Assembly: GCA_944325505.1 (NCBI GenBank)
Contig: CALVAJ010000002.1
Location: 1 to 64,000, forward strand
Direction of reading: 5' to 3'
DNA length: 64,000 bases
Source of the DNA: an uncultured Bacteroidales bacterium
GTDB lineage: Bacteria; Bacteroidota; Bacteroidia; Bacteroidales; UBA932
Position numbers and translations under genes: made by a program. This document shows positions 1-9,616 of the stretch, one piece after another. Within the stretch, counting starts at the first letter, position 1, and each line of letters begins with the position of its first letter. The notes beneath the pieces were generated by a model. It had not been told where the DNA came from. It saw only the letters and a program-made list of their open reading frames with translations, and searched no databases.

Positions 1-73
1 GCTGCCCCTCGACTTGCATGTGTTAAGCCTGCCGCTAGCGTTCATCCTGAGCCAGGATCAAACTCTTCTTTGT
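1..73 (-). rRNA. 16S ribosomal RNA, 5' end (partial)
   Basis: Read on the minus strand, the first bases carry the universal 16S 5' segment: GAGTTTGATCCTGGCTCAG followed by the stretch ending in ACATGCAAGTCGA. The gene runs off the left edge of the window, so only the first ~73 nt are present. The 5' boundary is set by analogy with E. coli, where five bases precede GAAGAGTTTGATC, and may be off by a few bases. A strong promoter lies about 150 bases upstream, so this is the start of an rRNA operon pointing out of the window. Confidence 0.95.
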
Positions 74-219
74 ATATTCATTTGTTTTATTTCCTAGCTT
101 CGATTGATTCTAATATTCTCAAAAGAAATTAACGCTCTCTCATTGTTTTGGTACTTTTCTGCTTGTACTTTAGTCTTTCAATATTTTCAAACAACTGCCG
201 TTATTTCTCAAACGGGCTG

Positions 220-250
220 CAAAGATACGGACTTTTTTCAACTCTCCAAA
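220..250 (-). promoter_or_regulatory. rRNA operon promoter
   Basis: On the minus strand TTTG (247-250) is followed after 19 bases by TATCTTTG (220-227), a full match to the Bacteroidetes housekeeping promoter. The start point would be near 213, giving a leader of about 140 nt before the 16S gene. The leader is A/T rich and no protein gene is seen in it. Confidence 0.85.
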
Positions 251-328
251 TTTTTTCTCGTTTTTTTTAAAATATTTTTCCACCTTTGCATCCGGAAACC
301 TCACTTACCAGAAAACCGGGATTTTCCC

Positions 329-883
329 ATGACATCTTACCTACAGATTTTCAGCACATTTGCAAAGATAGGAGCCTTTACCATCGGTGGAGGCTACGCC
401 ATGATTCCACTGATTAAAAATGAAATCGTGAAGAAAGGATGGATGAAAGAGGAGGATTTCCCTGACATTATCGCGCTGTCACAGTCGGCTCCGGGCCTTC
501 TGGCCGTAAACATTTCCATTTTTGTAGGATACAGGCTGAAAGGTACGATGGGAAGCATTGTAGCGACTTTGGGCAGCATCACGCCCCCGTTCCTGATAAT
601 CCTGGTCATCGCAATGGCTTTCACCGGATTCCAGGATCATCCTCTCGTAATAAGGATATTCCAGGGGATAAGGCCTGTCGTGGTCGCCCTGATAGCTGTC
701 CCGATGCTTCAGATGGCCAGGAAATCGGACAGGACATGGTGGATGTGGGCGATGTCAGCTGCGACAATATTGCTGGTGGCGTTCCTTAAAGTGTCACCTA
801 TATATATATTGATTGTAACCATAATCGTTTCATATTCTCTGGTCAAATACAGGGAAAGCCGTAAAAGGAGAGACTTGGAATGA
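329..883 (+). CDS. chrA: Chromate transporter family protein, N-terminal half (ChrA-N)
   Basis: A 184-residue multi-span membrane protein of the CHR family in its short, half-size form. The family motif FTIGGGYAMIPL lies at residues 17-28 and SQSAPG at about 51-56, followed by hydrophobic helices. Short CHR proteins occur as adjacent pairs that together equal one full-length chromate exporter; the next gene is the partner and overlaps by four bases. The frame is open further upstream, but that stretch lies in the rRNA leader and lacks family similarity, so the ATG at 329 is chosen. A possible -7 element CACCTTTG sits at 281-288. Whether the substrate is chromate or another oxyanion cannot be told from sequence. 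Confidence 0.85.
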   Translation: MTSYLQIFSTFAKIGAFTIGGGYAMIPLIKNEIVKKGWMKEEDFPDIIALSQSAPGLLAVNISIFVGYRLKGTMGSIVATLGSITPPFLIILVIAMAFTGFQDHPLVIRIFQGIRPVVVALIAVPMLQMARKSDRTWWMWAMSAATILLVAFLKVSPIYILIVTIIVSYSLVKYRESRKRRDLE

Positions 884-1428
884 TATTCGTCCAGTTATTC
901 ACGACTTTTTTCATAATAGGCCTGTTTACGATAGGCGGAGGATATGCAATGCTGTCGCTTATCCAGGCTCAGGTAGTGTCCGTGCACGGCTGGATCGACG
1001 AGCAGACGTTTACCGATATCGTCGCAATCTCCCAGATGACCCCGGGACCTATCGGAATCAACAGCGCCACATATATCGGCTATAGCGTACTGGAGCAGAA
1101 CGGGGCGTCCGAATTTGTCTGTATTCTCGGATCGTTCACGGCCTCTGCCGCAGTAGTGCTGCCTTCTTTCATATTGGTGCTCGGCATCTGCAAAATGTAT
1201 AACAAATTCCAGAACAACCACACCATGGAGGGAGTCCTTACCGGGCTGAAGCCTGTCGTTGCCGGCCTCATCGGAGCGGCGGCAGTAATACTCGTAACCC
1301 CTGAAAACTTTCCGGACTGGAAAAGCTGGGTTCTGTTTGCAGCCGCATTTGCCGCATCCTGGTGGGGAAAAGCCAGCCCTATTCTGACCATCATTGCCGG
1401 GGGCGTACTCGGGCTAATATTGTATTGA
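880..1428 (+). CDS. chrA: Chromate transporter family protein, C-terminal half (ChrA-C)
   Basis: A 182-residue membrane protein, partner of the preceding half. It repeats the CHR signature (FTIGGGYAML near residue 17, SQMTPGP near 49-55), as expected if the full-length family arose by duplication of one domain. Its ATG overlaps the stop of the first half (ATGA), which implies translational coupling and equal production of the two halves. In known short-CHR pairs both subunits are needed for chromate resistance. The AspT-like transporter follows after 25 bases on the same strand, so the three may form one operon. Confidence 0.85.
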   Translation: MIFVQLFTTFFIIGLFTIGGGYAMLSLIQAQVVSVHGWIDEQTFTDIVAISQMTPGPIGINSATYIGYSVLEQNGASEFVCILGSFTASAAVVLPSFILVLGICKMYNKFQNNHTMEGVLTGLKPVVAGLIGAAAVILVTPENFPDWKSWVLFAAAFAASWWGKASPILTIIAGGVLGLILY

Positions 1429-1453
1429 CCTGTTTTCTCGAATCTGAAGGACA

Positions 1454-3121
1454 ATGGATTTTATTCAGGAAATATTCTTCGAGCCGTCTGTCATACAGGC
1501 TGTAATAGTACTTTCCCTGGTCTGCGCCGTCGGACTGTATCTGGGAAGGATCAAGTTTTTAGGGATTTCGCTCGGCGTTACGTTCGTTTTCTTCATAGGT
1601 ATCCTGGCAGGTCATTTCGGGCTGAAAATCAATCAGGACATGCTCGATTTCGCCCAGAATTTCGGGCTTATCATATTTGTCTACACCCTCGGACTGCAGG
1701 TAGGGCCGGGTTTCTTCTCTTCATTGAAAAAAGGAGGGGTAAAGCTCAACATGATGTCTCTCGCACTGATAGCCGTCGGACTCATATGCACCCTGGTACT
1801 GAGCTGGACGACAAACATTTCACTTTCAGACCTGATGGGGCTTCTTTCCGGAGCTGTCACAAACACTCCGATGCTCGGCGCCGCCCAGCAGGCCATTCTG
1901 CAGGTCCGCCCGGATGACAGCATAGAGGTCACGAGGATGGCCCTGGCCTGTGCGGTAGCCTATCCCTTAGGGGTAATCGGGGTTATCCTGGCGATAATAA
2001 TGCTGAAAAAGATGTTTGCGAAAGACTCCGAGAAGGCTTCGGGAAACCACGATGACAAGACATATGTCGGTGAATACCATGTCAGCAACCCTGCCGTATA
2101 CGGAAAGACAATCAAGGAAATAATGCTCCCTTTGGACATGCACTTCGTCATCTCCAGGGCATGGCACGACGGAAAGGTAACGATCCCCACTTCGGATACG
2201 GTAATCCAGAAAAACGACCATCTTCTGATCATATCAGGCAAAAGCGAGGTGGGAAGCATCAAGACAATTTTCGGGGAACAGGAAGACACGGACTGGAACA
2301 GGCCGGACATCGACTGGAATGCGATAGACAGTCTGTTGGTCTCCAGGCATGTGCTGGTCACCAACAGCAAGATGGACGGAGTCAAGCTCGGCTCGCTGAG
2401 GCTCAGGAATGCCTATGGCATCAACATAACCAGGGTGAACAGGGCCGGAATAAACCTGGTGGCCTCCCCTGCCCTGAGACTCCAGACGGGAGACCGGCTT
2501 ACTATCGTAGGGGAATCGAAGGCTATCGACAACTGCAGCAAGATTCTCGGGAACGAAGCCAAAGAACTCAACAACCCCAACCTCATAGCGATTTTCATCG
2601 GTCTGGTGCTCGGACTTCTGCTCGGGGCCGTCCCGATAATGATTCCGGGGATGAGCATGCCGATAAAACTCGGTCTTGCAGGCGGGCCAATCATAGTAGG
2701 CATCCTCATGGGCGCCTTCGGTCCGAGATTCCATCTTACAACATATACGACACAAAGCGCCAACCTGATGATACGCCAGTTCGGGATAACCACCTATCTG
2801 GCAGGTCTCGGACTCGCCTCAGGAGAGCACTTTTTCGAGACTGTATTCTGCAGGGAAGGACTGCTGTGGATAGTGCTCGGTTTTGCCCTGGCGCTGATAC
2901 CGGTAATGGTCGTAGGGATTGTCGCCGGGAAATTCTTCAAGGTGGATTATGCCCGCAATGTCGGAATGCTGTGCGGGAGCATGGCCAACCCGATGGCCCT
3001 CAACTATGCCAACTCCACAGTAAAGGGAGACGAACCTTCCGTAGCATATGCCACCGTCTATCCTCTGGCGATTTTCGTCAGGGTGATAACCGCCCAACTG
3101 ATCCTCCTGCTGTTCTCCTGA
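1454..3121 (+). CDS. AspT/YidE-type transporter with two RCK-C domains
   Basis: A 555-residue membrane protein with the architecture of the aspartate:alanine exchanger family. Five or so helices occupy residues 8-190, two TrkA-C-like cytoplasmic domains occupy about 205-365 (each ending in a segment such as LLIISGKSEVG or RLTIVGESKAI), and a second helix block runs from 375 to the end with GGPIIVGILMGAFGP. AspT-family duplications flanking two TrkA-C domains are standard for YidE/YbjL proteins. The substrate is unknown; dicarboxylates or amino acids are the usual guess. It follows the chr pair closely and converges on the ppa gene. Confidence 0.85.
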   Translation: MDFIQEIFFEPSVIQAVIVLSLVCAVGLYLGRIKFLGISLGVTFVFFIGILAGHFGLKINQDMLDFAQNFGLIIFVYTLGLQVGPGFFSSLKKGGVKLNMMSLALIAVGLICTLVLSWTTNISLSDLMGLLSGAVTNTPMLGAAQQAILQVRPDDSIEVTRMALACAVAYPLGVIGVILAIIMLKKMFAKDSEKASGNHDDKTYVGEYHVSNPAVYGKTIKEIMLPLDMHFVISRAWHDGKVTIPTSDTVIQKNDHLLIISGKSEVGSIKTIFGEQEDTDWNRPDIDWNAIDSLLVSRHVLVTNSKMDGVKLGSLRLRNAYGINITRVNRAGINLVASPALRLQTGDRLTIVGESKAIDNCSKILGNEAKELNNPNLIAIFIGLVLGLLLGAVPIMIPGMSMPIKLGLAGGPIIVGILMGAFGPRFHLTTYTTQSANLMIRQFGITTYLAGLGLASGEHFFETVFCREGLLWIVLGFALALIPVMVVGIVAGKFFKVDYARNVGMLCGSMANPMALNYANSTVKGDEPSVAYATVYPLAIFVRVITAQLILLLFS

Positions 3122-3134
3122 TCCTCCGGTGACA

Positions 3135-3758
3135 TCAGTGAGTGGAGATATAGTCCCGGTAGTCTTCCATTGACCTGCGGATAACGTCCTTTGCCTCGTC
3201 CGGTCCGTAAATGTTTATGAAGACCATTCGCTTGGCATTATCTCCCGGGATATCCTTGTATGTCGTAAAATAATGGACAAGCCGGCGTATGATATCCTTG
3301 GGAAGCTGGTCGATGTCAGTATAGGCGCCGTAGACAGCATCATTTTTCAGGACGGCTATGATCTTGTCATCCGCCTGGTTATGATCCAAAAGCCTCAGTC
3401 CCCCGATAGGATGGGCCTTCACTATGATATCTCCATGGGTGACATCCTTTTCCGTCAGGACGCATATGTCGAGAGGATCGCCGTCGCCTTCCACGTCATA
3501 TCGGGCCAGGGCCTTGTTTGTAAGTTCCGCCATTCTGGTACTGCAGTATGTCCTCGGCAGAAAGCCGTAGAGAGAAGGCACTATGTTAGAAAATTTCTGG
3601 GGCCGGTCAAGCGAAAGGTAACCGGACTCTTTGTCCACTTCATATTTGACCGTATCCGTCGGAACTATTTCAATGAAAGCAGTCACCTCGTCGGGTGCAT
3701 CTTTTCCAAGGTTAATCCCATGCCAGGGATGTGCCTTATGGGTAGTACTGAAGTCCAT
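3135..3758 (-). CDS. ppa: Inorganic pyrophosphatase, family I
   Basis: A 207-residue soluble cytoplasmic enzyme that hydrolyses pyrophosphate to two phosphates and so pulls biosynthetic reactions forward. The family I signature DGDPLDICVL spans residues 92-101, with metal-binding Asp92, Asp94 and Asp97. Further typical segments are SLYGFLPRTYC near 62-72 and HYFTTYKD near the C-terminus. It is about 30 residues longer than the E. coli enzyme, in line with many Bacteroidetes versions. It is read alone, convergent with the AspT-like gene (13 bases between stops). Confidence 0.95.
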   Translation of the reverse strand: MDFSTTHKAHPWHGINLGKDAPDEVTAFIEIVPTDTVKYEVDKESGYLSLDRPQKFSNIVPSLYGFLPRTYCSTRMAELTNKALARYDVEGDGDPLDICVLTEKDVTHGDIIVKAHPIGGLRLLDHNQADDKIIAVLKNDAVYGAYTDIDQLPKDIIRRLVHYFTTYKDIPGDNAKRMVFINIYGPDEAKDVIRRSMEDYRDYISTH

Positions 3759-3775
3759 AGCTTAGAAATTTTCCA

Positions 3776-3783
3776 CAAATGTA
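3776..3783 (-). promoter_or_regulatory. Candidate -7 element of ppa
   Basis: TACATTTG on the minus strand matches TAnnTTTG and lies 17 bases before the ppa start codon. The -33 region is only a loose match (TTT about 21 bases upstream). Confidence 0.45.
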
Positions 3784-3812
3784 GTCAATATTGCTTACGA
3801 TATGAAATTTAT

Positions 3813-3847
3813 CGGCTTTTTATTTGAAACCCGGAATAAAAAAGCCG
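3813..3847 (-). terminator. Hairpin terminator of the efflux operon
   Basis: Inverted arms CGGCTTTTTATTT (3813-3825) and AATAAAAAAGCCG (3835-3847) form a 12-13 bp stem directly after the stop codon of the efflux fusion gene. The T-rich arm itself supplies the U tract. It also separates the ppa promoter from the efflux operon. Confidence 0.65.
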
Positions 3848-6800
3848 CTACCATCCCCCGCCAAGCGCCTTGTACATGTCGACCAGAGCCAGATGCTCGT
3901 TCATGATAGCGTTGCTCAGCTCCACCTGGGCATCGAAGTATGCACGCTGGGCATCCAGAAAATCCAGATAGCTGATCGCTCCTCTTATATACTGGCTTGT
4001 CGTCAGACTTACATATTTGCGCGTGGCTTCCTGCAGGTCGAACTTCAGGCTTGAATTCTTCCTCGCGGACGTAAAGTTCACGGACGCATTATAAACTTCC
4101 CTGAAAGCCTGCATGACAGTCTTCTCATACTCATATCTCGACTGGTTATACCGGGAAACCGCCGCCTTGAGCTGAGACTTCTTTTTACTGAAAGCGAATA
4201 CGGGCGAAGCCAGCGATGCCGCCGCATAATAAAACGGGGACTTCAGCACGTCCAGGAACGAATTGCTCTCAAGTCCGCCCGACAGGTCTATAGTAAAAGT
4301 CGGGAAGCGCTCGGCCTGGGCGACTCCTACAGCAGCCTGGGCTGCAAGCAGATCCTGATACGCAGCCCTGATATCAGGCCTGCGCTCAAGAAGCTGGGAC
4401 GGCACACCCAGAGGAATTTCCCTGCCATATGAAAGTTCGAGCAGAGCCCTCCCCCTCTCAATGGCGCGTGGATAGGATCCTGTCAGGAAAGCCAGTTCGC
4501 TTTCCTTCATGGCTACCCTGGCCTCCAGGTCAGGGACCAGAGAAGCAGTGGAAGCCAGCTCCACAAGAGACTGCTGATAAGGCACCTCGGAGGTAAGTCC
4601 CCCGTCGAATCTGAGCTTTGCCTTGTTGACCGCGGCCTGGCGGGTATTGAGAGTCCTTCGGACGATGTTCAGTTCATTGTCCAGTGCCAGAAGTTCGAAA
4701 TATGCCCTGGCGACATCGGCCACAAGGGTCATTTTAAGCGCTCTGCGGGCCTCGACGCCGGAAAGGTACTCTGCAAGTTTCTCCCGGCTTGCCCAGCGCA
4801 AATGTCCCCACAGATCTATTTCCCAGCTGAGGGAAAGTTTCGGGCCGAGCTCCGGATCATCAGGTTCGGGCTCATCCCCTCCATAGTTGTTATACTCATT
4901 ATCCGCATAAGCCTCCGCAGAAATGGCCGGCCAAAGATCAGAACGCTGGATCCTGTACCTGTACTCAAGTTCCCGCACACGCTCGGCCGCAATTAGCATA
5001 TCCTTGTTGTACTCCAGCGCATCCGAAATCAGTTTCTGCAATGTCGTATCGGCATATACCTTCCACCATTCCATATCCGCCACGGTAGCTGAATCGACAC
5101 CGCTCGATACGGTATACCGGTCCGGAAGGTCGAGCTCGGGTTCTGCACAGTATTTTGCAGGCGAGCATGAAGATACCGAAACCCCTGTCATGAGCACCAA
5201 GGCTATGACCGCAGCCCCTGTGCCCGGCAGATTCATTTTTCTGCGTTTCCTGGAAGCAAGTTTCCTTTTCATTTTATAAATCCATACGAAAAAGAACGGG
5301 ACGAATACAATACCTGCCGTTATGGCCACCAGCATTCCGAAGAAGACTCCCGTACCTATATTCTGCCGGCTTTCGGATCCCGGTCCCGTTGCAAACACCA
5401 GAGGCAGCATACCCAATATAAAGGCCAGAGAAGTCATCACGATAGGACGGAACCTCAGATGGGCTGCCGTTATGGCCGCCTCCTCGAGAGGCTTCCCTTT
5501 TTCGACCTCCTCTTTCGCGAACTCCACGATAAGTATGGCATTCTTCGCGACAAGCCCGACAAGCATGACAAGTCCGATCTGGAAATAGATATTGCTCTCC
5601 ATCCCCAATACCCAGACTCCGAGATAGGCTCCGAAAATGGCAATAGGCAGGGACAGTATTACCGCGACGGGTATCGACCAGCTCTCATACTGGGCGGCAA
5701 GAAACAGGAAGACGAACAGAAGCGCCAGACCCAGTACGAGCCCTGTCTGGCCCCCTTCCTTCTTTTCCTGATATGACAGGCCGCTCCATTCTATTCCGAT
5801 ATTGTCCGGAAGATGTTCGTCCACTATGTCCTCCAGAATAGACATGGCCTGTCCGGAACTTGTCCCGTGCGCAGGCTCTCCGTTGATTGTCGCGGAGTAG
5901 TACATATTGAACCTCTTGATTGTTCCGGGACCTGTGGTATATTCCGTCGTTCCGAGCGCAGTCACCGGGATCATCGCTCCAGAGGAACTGCGGACAAAGA
6001 ACAGTCCGAGATTGCCCTGATGCGCCCTGTACGGCTGTTCCGCCTGTACGTATACCCTGTAGACACGGTTGAACATGTTGAAGTCGTTGACATACTGGGA
6101 CCCGGTGAACGTCTTCAATGTAGAGAACACATCCGACAGAGGCACCCCGAGAAGCTGTATCTTGTCCCTGTCTGCATCGAAGAAAAGCTGCGGTATATCC
6201 TTCTGCAGGCCGGAAGAAAGGCCGGTAAGCTCCTTTCTCTGGGAAGCATAGTAAAGCAGCGTGTCCGATGCCGCCTGAAGCTGTTCGTAAGTGGCGTCTC
6301 CCCTGGTCTCCAGGACCATCGAGAAACCACCGGTCGTACCGAGTCCGGGGATGACGGCCGGAGTACTGATATACACCTTGCTCTCAGGATATACGGAAAG
6401 GGAATCCCGGATAAGCTGCATCGTCTTTTCTATGTCGGTTTCCTTGCGTTCATCCCAAGGCTTCATGATTACGGTCATATAGCTGTTCCCCTGATTGGTA
6501 CCGAGCCTCGGGCTGGATCCTGTCACGTTCAGGACATACTGTATGTCATGCTGCCTGAGGAGAAAGGCCATCGCCCTGTCCGTCACCTCCCGCGTCCTTT
6601 CCAGTGTGGCGCCTACAGGAAGTTCCAGCTCAACTGTAAAATACCCCTGGTCCTCCTTCGGGATAAAACTCGTAGGGACGATCTTGCCAAGGGCCCATAT
6701 TCCGATTATGGCGATGCCGAAGAAAGCGAACATCCTGCGGCCATGATGCAGGCTGGCGTGGATCATCCTTCCATAGAAAGTGTTGCCTTTTGCGAGAGCG

Positions 6801-8347
6801 TCATTTATTTTCCTGAAGACGATGTTCTTTTTCTTGCCCGGATCATGCGGTTTCAGGAACAGCGAACACATCACAGGACTCAGAGTAAGGGCCACAATCG
6901 TAGAAATGATTACCGAAACGGCAATCGTCACGGTAAACTGTCTGAAAAGCTGTCCGGTAATGCCGGACAGGAAACTTACAGGGACAAACACCGCACAAAG
7001 CACAAGAGACATCGCTATGAGAGCACTTCCGATACCGCTCATCGCCTTCTTGGTCGCCTCGTAAGGAGAAAGGTGTTCTTCTTCCATTATGCGGTCGACA
7101 TTCTCCACCACCACTATCGCATCATCGACCACTATACCGATTGCAAGGATCAGCCCCAGGAGCGTCATCATATTCAGAGAGAATCCGAATATGAGCATTA
7201 TTCCGAACGTACCCACCAGAGAGATCGGCACCGCAATGGCGGGAATCAATGTCGCCCTCCAGCTCTGCAAAGACAGGAATACGACAAGAATGACCAGGAA
7301 CAGAGCTTCGAAAAGGGTCTTGTACACATGATGGATGGACTCCGAAATATATGACGTCACATCGAACGGGATATCATAGGACATACCTTCCGGGAATCCC
7401 TTGCTGATTTCCGCCATCGTCTCCTTCACGTTCTCCGCTACCTCCATGGCGTTGGCTCCCGGAAGGAGGTAGACGTTCATCACGGCTGCGTTCCGTCCGT
7501 TTATTCCGCTTTCCGTATTATAGGACTGTGCCTCCAATGATACCCTGGCCACATCCTTTATCCTTATTATGGAACCGTCCTGGCCGGCCCTTACCACTAT
7601 GTTCTCAAACTCGCTGACAGACGAGAGCCTGCCGGTTGCAGTAATCGGAATAGTGATATCCACGTCGCTGATCGGCTGCTGGCCGAGGACTCCTGCCGCA
7701 GATTCCCGGTTCTGGTCCTTCAATGCATTCTGCAGGTCCTTTACGGTCAGGCCGAAACTGGCCAGCTTGTCCGGCTGCACCCATATCTGCATGGCGTAAT
7801 AGCGGCTTCCCACATTGGAAACGCCTCCTACTCCCGGCACACGGCGCAGCATGTCCAGCACATTAAGCGTCGTATAGTTGCTCAGATAGATCTCATCGAA
7901 CTTGGGATCGTCCGAGAGCACCGTAATGGTCATAAGCCTGCTCGCGGACTCTTTCTCGACAGATATACCGTTCTGGACCACCTCGGCAGGAAGCCTGGAC
8001 TCTGCCAGTTTTATACGGTTCTGCACCTCGACGGCCGCAAGGTCGGGATTGCTGGTAATATCGAACGTAATATTTGCAGAAAAACTTCCGGAATTGGTAT
8101 TCGTGGACTCCATGTAAAGCATGCCCGGAGTACCGTTCAGTTCCTGCTCGATAGGAGTAGCCACAGCCTGCGCTACGGTCTGGGCGCTGGCTCCCGGATA
8201 GGAAGCCGACACCTTTACTACCGGCGGCACGATCGGCGGATACTGGTCTACCGGAAGCATTACCAGTCCTATAAGGCCGACAAGCACGATAATGACGGAA
8301 ATGACCGTCGAGAACACCGGCCTGTCTATGAAGAAATCAGATTTCAT
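3848..8347 (-). CDS. RND multidrug efflux pump fused to an outer-membrane channel lipoprotein
   Basis: A 1499-residue ORF that joins two proteins normally encoded separately. Residues 1-1037 are a complete HAE1-type RND permease: N-terminal helix, the GIVVDDAIVVVENVDR helix with the paired proton-relay aspartates near residue 405, two porter/docking regions, and twelve helices. From residue 1038 the frame continues into a complete OprM/NodT-type channel of 462 residues, beginning with its own Met (position 5236), a hydrophobic signal stretch and lipobox VSSC with Cys at 1061. AGGAAA lies about 8 bases before that Met, so the channel may also be started internally. No stop codon separates the two parts. 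The adaptor gene lies just upstream. Substrates are probably hydrophobic drugs or bile compounds, which is a family-level expectation. Confidence 0.9.
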   Translation of the reverse strand: MKSDFFIDRPVFSTVISVIIVLVGLIGLVMLPVDQYPPIVPPVVKVSASYPGASAQTVAQAVATPIEQELNGTPGMLYMESTNTNSGSFSANITFDITSNPDLAAVEVQNRIKLAESRLPAEVVQNGISVEKESASRLMTITVLSDDPKFDEIYLSNYTTLNVLDMLRRVPGVGGVSNVGSRYYAMQIWVQPDKLASFGLTVKDLQNALKDQNRESAAGVLGQQPISDVDITIPITATGRLSSVSEFENIVVRAGQDGSIIRIKDVARVSLEAQSYNTESGINGRNAAVMNVYLLPGANAMEVAENVKETMAEISKGFPEGMSYDIPFDVTSYISESIHHVYKTLFEALFLVILVVFLSLQSWRATLIPAIAVPISLVGTFGIMLIFGFSLNMMTLLGLILAIGIVVDDAIVVVENVDRIMEEEHLSPYEATKKAMSGIGSALIAMSLVLCAVFVPVSFLSGITGQLFRQFTVTIAVSVIISTIVALTLSPVMCSLFLKPHDPGKKKNIVFRKINDALAKGNTFYGRMIHASLHHGRRMFAFFGIAIIGIWALGKIVPTSFIPKEDQGYFTVELELPVGATLERTREVTDRAMAFLLRQHDIQYVLNVTGSSPRLGTNQGNSYMTVIMKPWDERKETDIEKTMQLIRDSLSVYPESKVYISTPAVIPGLGTTGGFSMVLETRGDATYEQLQAASDTLLYYASQRKELTGLSSGLQKDIPQLFFDADRDKIQLLGVPLSDVFSTLKTFTGSQYVNDFNMFNRVYRVYVQAEQPYRAHQGNLGLFFVRSSSGAMIPVTALGTTEYTTGPGTIKRFNMYYSATINGEPAHGTSSGQAMSILEDIVDEHLPDNIGIEWSGLSYQEKKEGGQTGLVLGLALLFVFLFLAAQYESWSIPVAVILSLPIAIFGAYLGVWVLGMESNIYFQIGLVMLVGLVAKNAILIVEFAKEEVEKGKPLEEAAITAAHLRFRPIVMTSLAFILGMLPLVFATGPGSESRQNIGTGVFFGMLVAITAGIVFVPFFFVWIYKMKRKLASRKRRKMNLPGTGAAVIALVLMTGVSVSSCSPAKYCAEPELDLPDRYTVSSGVDSATVADMEWWKVYADTTLQKLISDALEYNKDMLIAAERVRELEYRYRIQRSDLWPAISAEAYADNEYNNYGGDEPEPDDPELGPKLSLSWEIDLWGHLRWASREKLAEYLSGVEARRALKMTLVADVARAYFELLALDNELNIVRRTLNTRQAAVNKAKLRFDGGLTSEVPYQQSLVELASTASLVPDLEARVAMKESELAFLTGSYPRAIERGRALLELSYGREIPLGVPSQLLERRPDIRAAYQDLLAAQAAVGVAQAERFPTFTIDLSGGLESNSFLDVLKSPFYYAAASLASPVFAFSKKKSQLKAAVSRYNQSRYEYEKTVMQAFREVYNASVNFTSARKNSSLKFDLQEATRKYVSLTTSQYIRGAISYLDFLDAQRAYFDAQVELSNAIMNEHLALVDMYKALGGGW

Positions 8348-8392
8348 AAAATTCCCCTTCGTTTTGGTTCGAAAAATCCTCGTTGAGGAGTA

Positions 8393-9598
8393 TTAATTGG
8401 CACGTATTGCCTTCTGCCCGTGCGTAAGTTTGTGATAGCCCTCGACGACTATCTGCTCTCCGGGCAGCAGTCCCCTTTCGATAACGGTCTTGTTCCCCAC
8501 TTCAGGTCCTGTCTCGACAAAACGTTTCTCGGCAACACCGTCATTCCTCAATACGAAAATATATGTTCCGCTCTTCTCGATCATCAGGGCTTTCGAAGGA
8601 ACGGCTACGGCATCTTCCCGGATATCAAGAAGAAGCGTAACATTTGTAAACTGTCCCGGCAGGAGTTCCCTGTCAGGATTAGGGATGTCGGCCCTGACCG
8701 TGAATGTCCCGGATTTGGAATCCACCTGAGGGTCGGCAAAATCCACCAGTCCCCTGTATTTATAGACCGACTTGTCCGCGAGGGTAATCGTCACATACGG
8801 ATCCCAGCTGCGCAGCGAATCTTTCTGTCCCAGATTCACATTCCTCGCCTTGCTCCTCTGATAGTCGAGGTCCGTCATCTTGAACTCCACGGTCACGGTA
8901 TCGCTCTTGACCACAGTAGCCAGCAGAGACTGTCCGCCCGGTCCGACAAGAGTTCCCATGTCGACATATCTTTCACTGATATAGCCGCTTATCGGAGAGC
9001 GCACCGTAGTATAGCTCAGGGCAAGCTCGTCCTGGGTAAGATCCGCTTCACTCATCTGCACCTCGGCTACAGCGCTTTCATAGGCGGCGAGTGCGTTGTC
9101 CAGGTCCAGCTGGCTTGCCGCATTCTGGTCATACAGAGGCTTAATCCTGTCATAGTCGCGCTTGGCCTTGATGGCAAGGGCCTTGTTCTTCTCCAGAAGG
9201 GCCTTCGCCCTCTCTACCTGAGCCCTGTACTGGCGCGGATCGATGATGAACAGTATCTGGTTCTTCTTTACATACTTGCCTTCCTCAAAGAGCATCTGCT
9301 CGAGATATCCTTCCACCCTGGCCCGGACCTCGACGAACTGCTGCGCACGCACGTTGCCGGGATACTCTCCGTAAATCCTGACATCCTGGGTGGTAACGGT
9401 CTCCGTACTGACGACAGGAAGGACTTCCTCTGCCGGTTCAGGACGTGAAAGCCAGACTATAAGACCTATTACGACAAGGAGGACAACGGCTACCGCGAGC
9501 CACTGTTTCCAACTGAGTTTCTTGACTTTGAATACGAAATACTGGGAGCCTTTCCCAAGGCTGGTGTAAGTCTCTTTCAGAATATTTGAGCCTTTCAT
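8393..9598 (-). CDS. Efflux RND transporter periplasmic adaptor (AcrA/MexA family)
   Basis: A 401-residue membrane fusion protein that bridges the RND pump and the outer-membrane channel. After the start at 9598 it has an N-terminal membrane anchor (residues ~33-51, rich in V, L and A), then the split lipoyl domain flanking an alpha-hairpin (QFVEVRARVEGYLEQM before, YTTVRSPISGYISERY after), a beta-barrel and a membrane-proximal domain. The anchor is an uncleaved helix and no lipobox is seen. The open frame extends 57 codons further upstream into the tRNA repeat region, but that part is unlike the family. It precedes the pump-channel fusion by 45 bases, giving the order adaptor-pump-channel. 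Confidence 0.92.
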   Translation of the reverse strand: MKGSNILKETYTSLGKGSQYFVFKVKKLSWKQWLAVAVVLLVVIGLIVWLSRPEPAEEVLPVVSTETVTTQDVRIYGEYPGNVRAQQFVEVRARVEGYLEQMLFEEGKYVKKNQILFIIDPRQYRAQVERAKALLEKNKALAIKAKRDYDRIKPLYDQNAASQLDLDNALAAYESAVAEVQMSEADLTQDELALSYTTVRSPISGYISERYVDMGTLVGPGGQSLLATVVKSDTVTVEFKMTDLDYQRSKARNVNLGQKDSLRSWDPYVTITLADKSVYKYRGLVDFADPQVDSKSGTFTVRADIPNPDRELLPGQFTNVTLLLDIREDAVAVPSKALMIEKSGTYIFVLRNDGVAEKRFVETGPEVGNKTVIERGLLPGEQIVVEGYHKLTHGQKAIRAN

Positions 9599-9616
9599 AT
9601 TATATGTTTTAACTGG

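Noticed and set aside
104-328. N-terminal extension of the first chromate transporter half
   Set aside because: It overlaps the rRNA promoter and leader and matches nothing in the CHR family, which starts near the ATG at 329.
2161-3132. A 323-codon frame overlapping the AspT-like gene in another frame
   Set aside because: Low-complexity, Arg/Gln/His-rich translation expected from reading a G+C-rich gene out of frame; the AspT frame has clear family motifs.
5813-7354. A 513-codon open frame on the plus strand opposite the RND pump
   Set aside because: It lies wholly antisense to a strongly conserved gene, has composition typical of a shadow frame, and has no recognisable domain or start signal.
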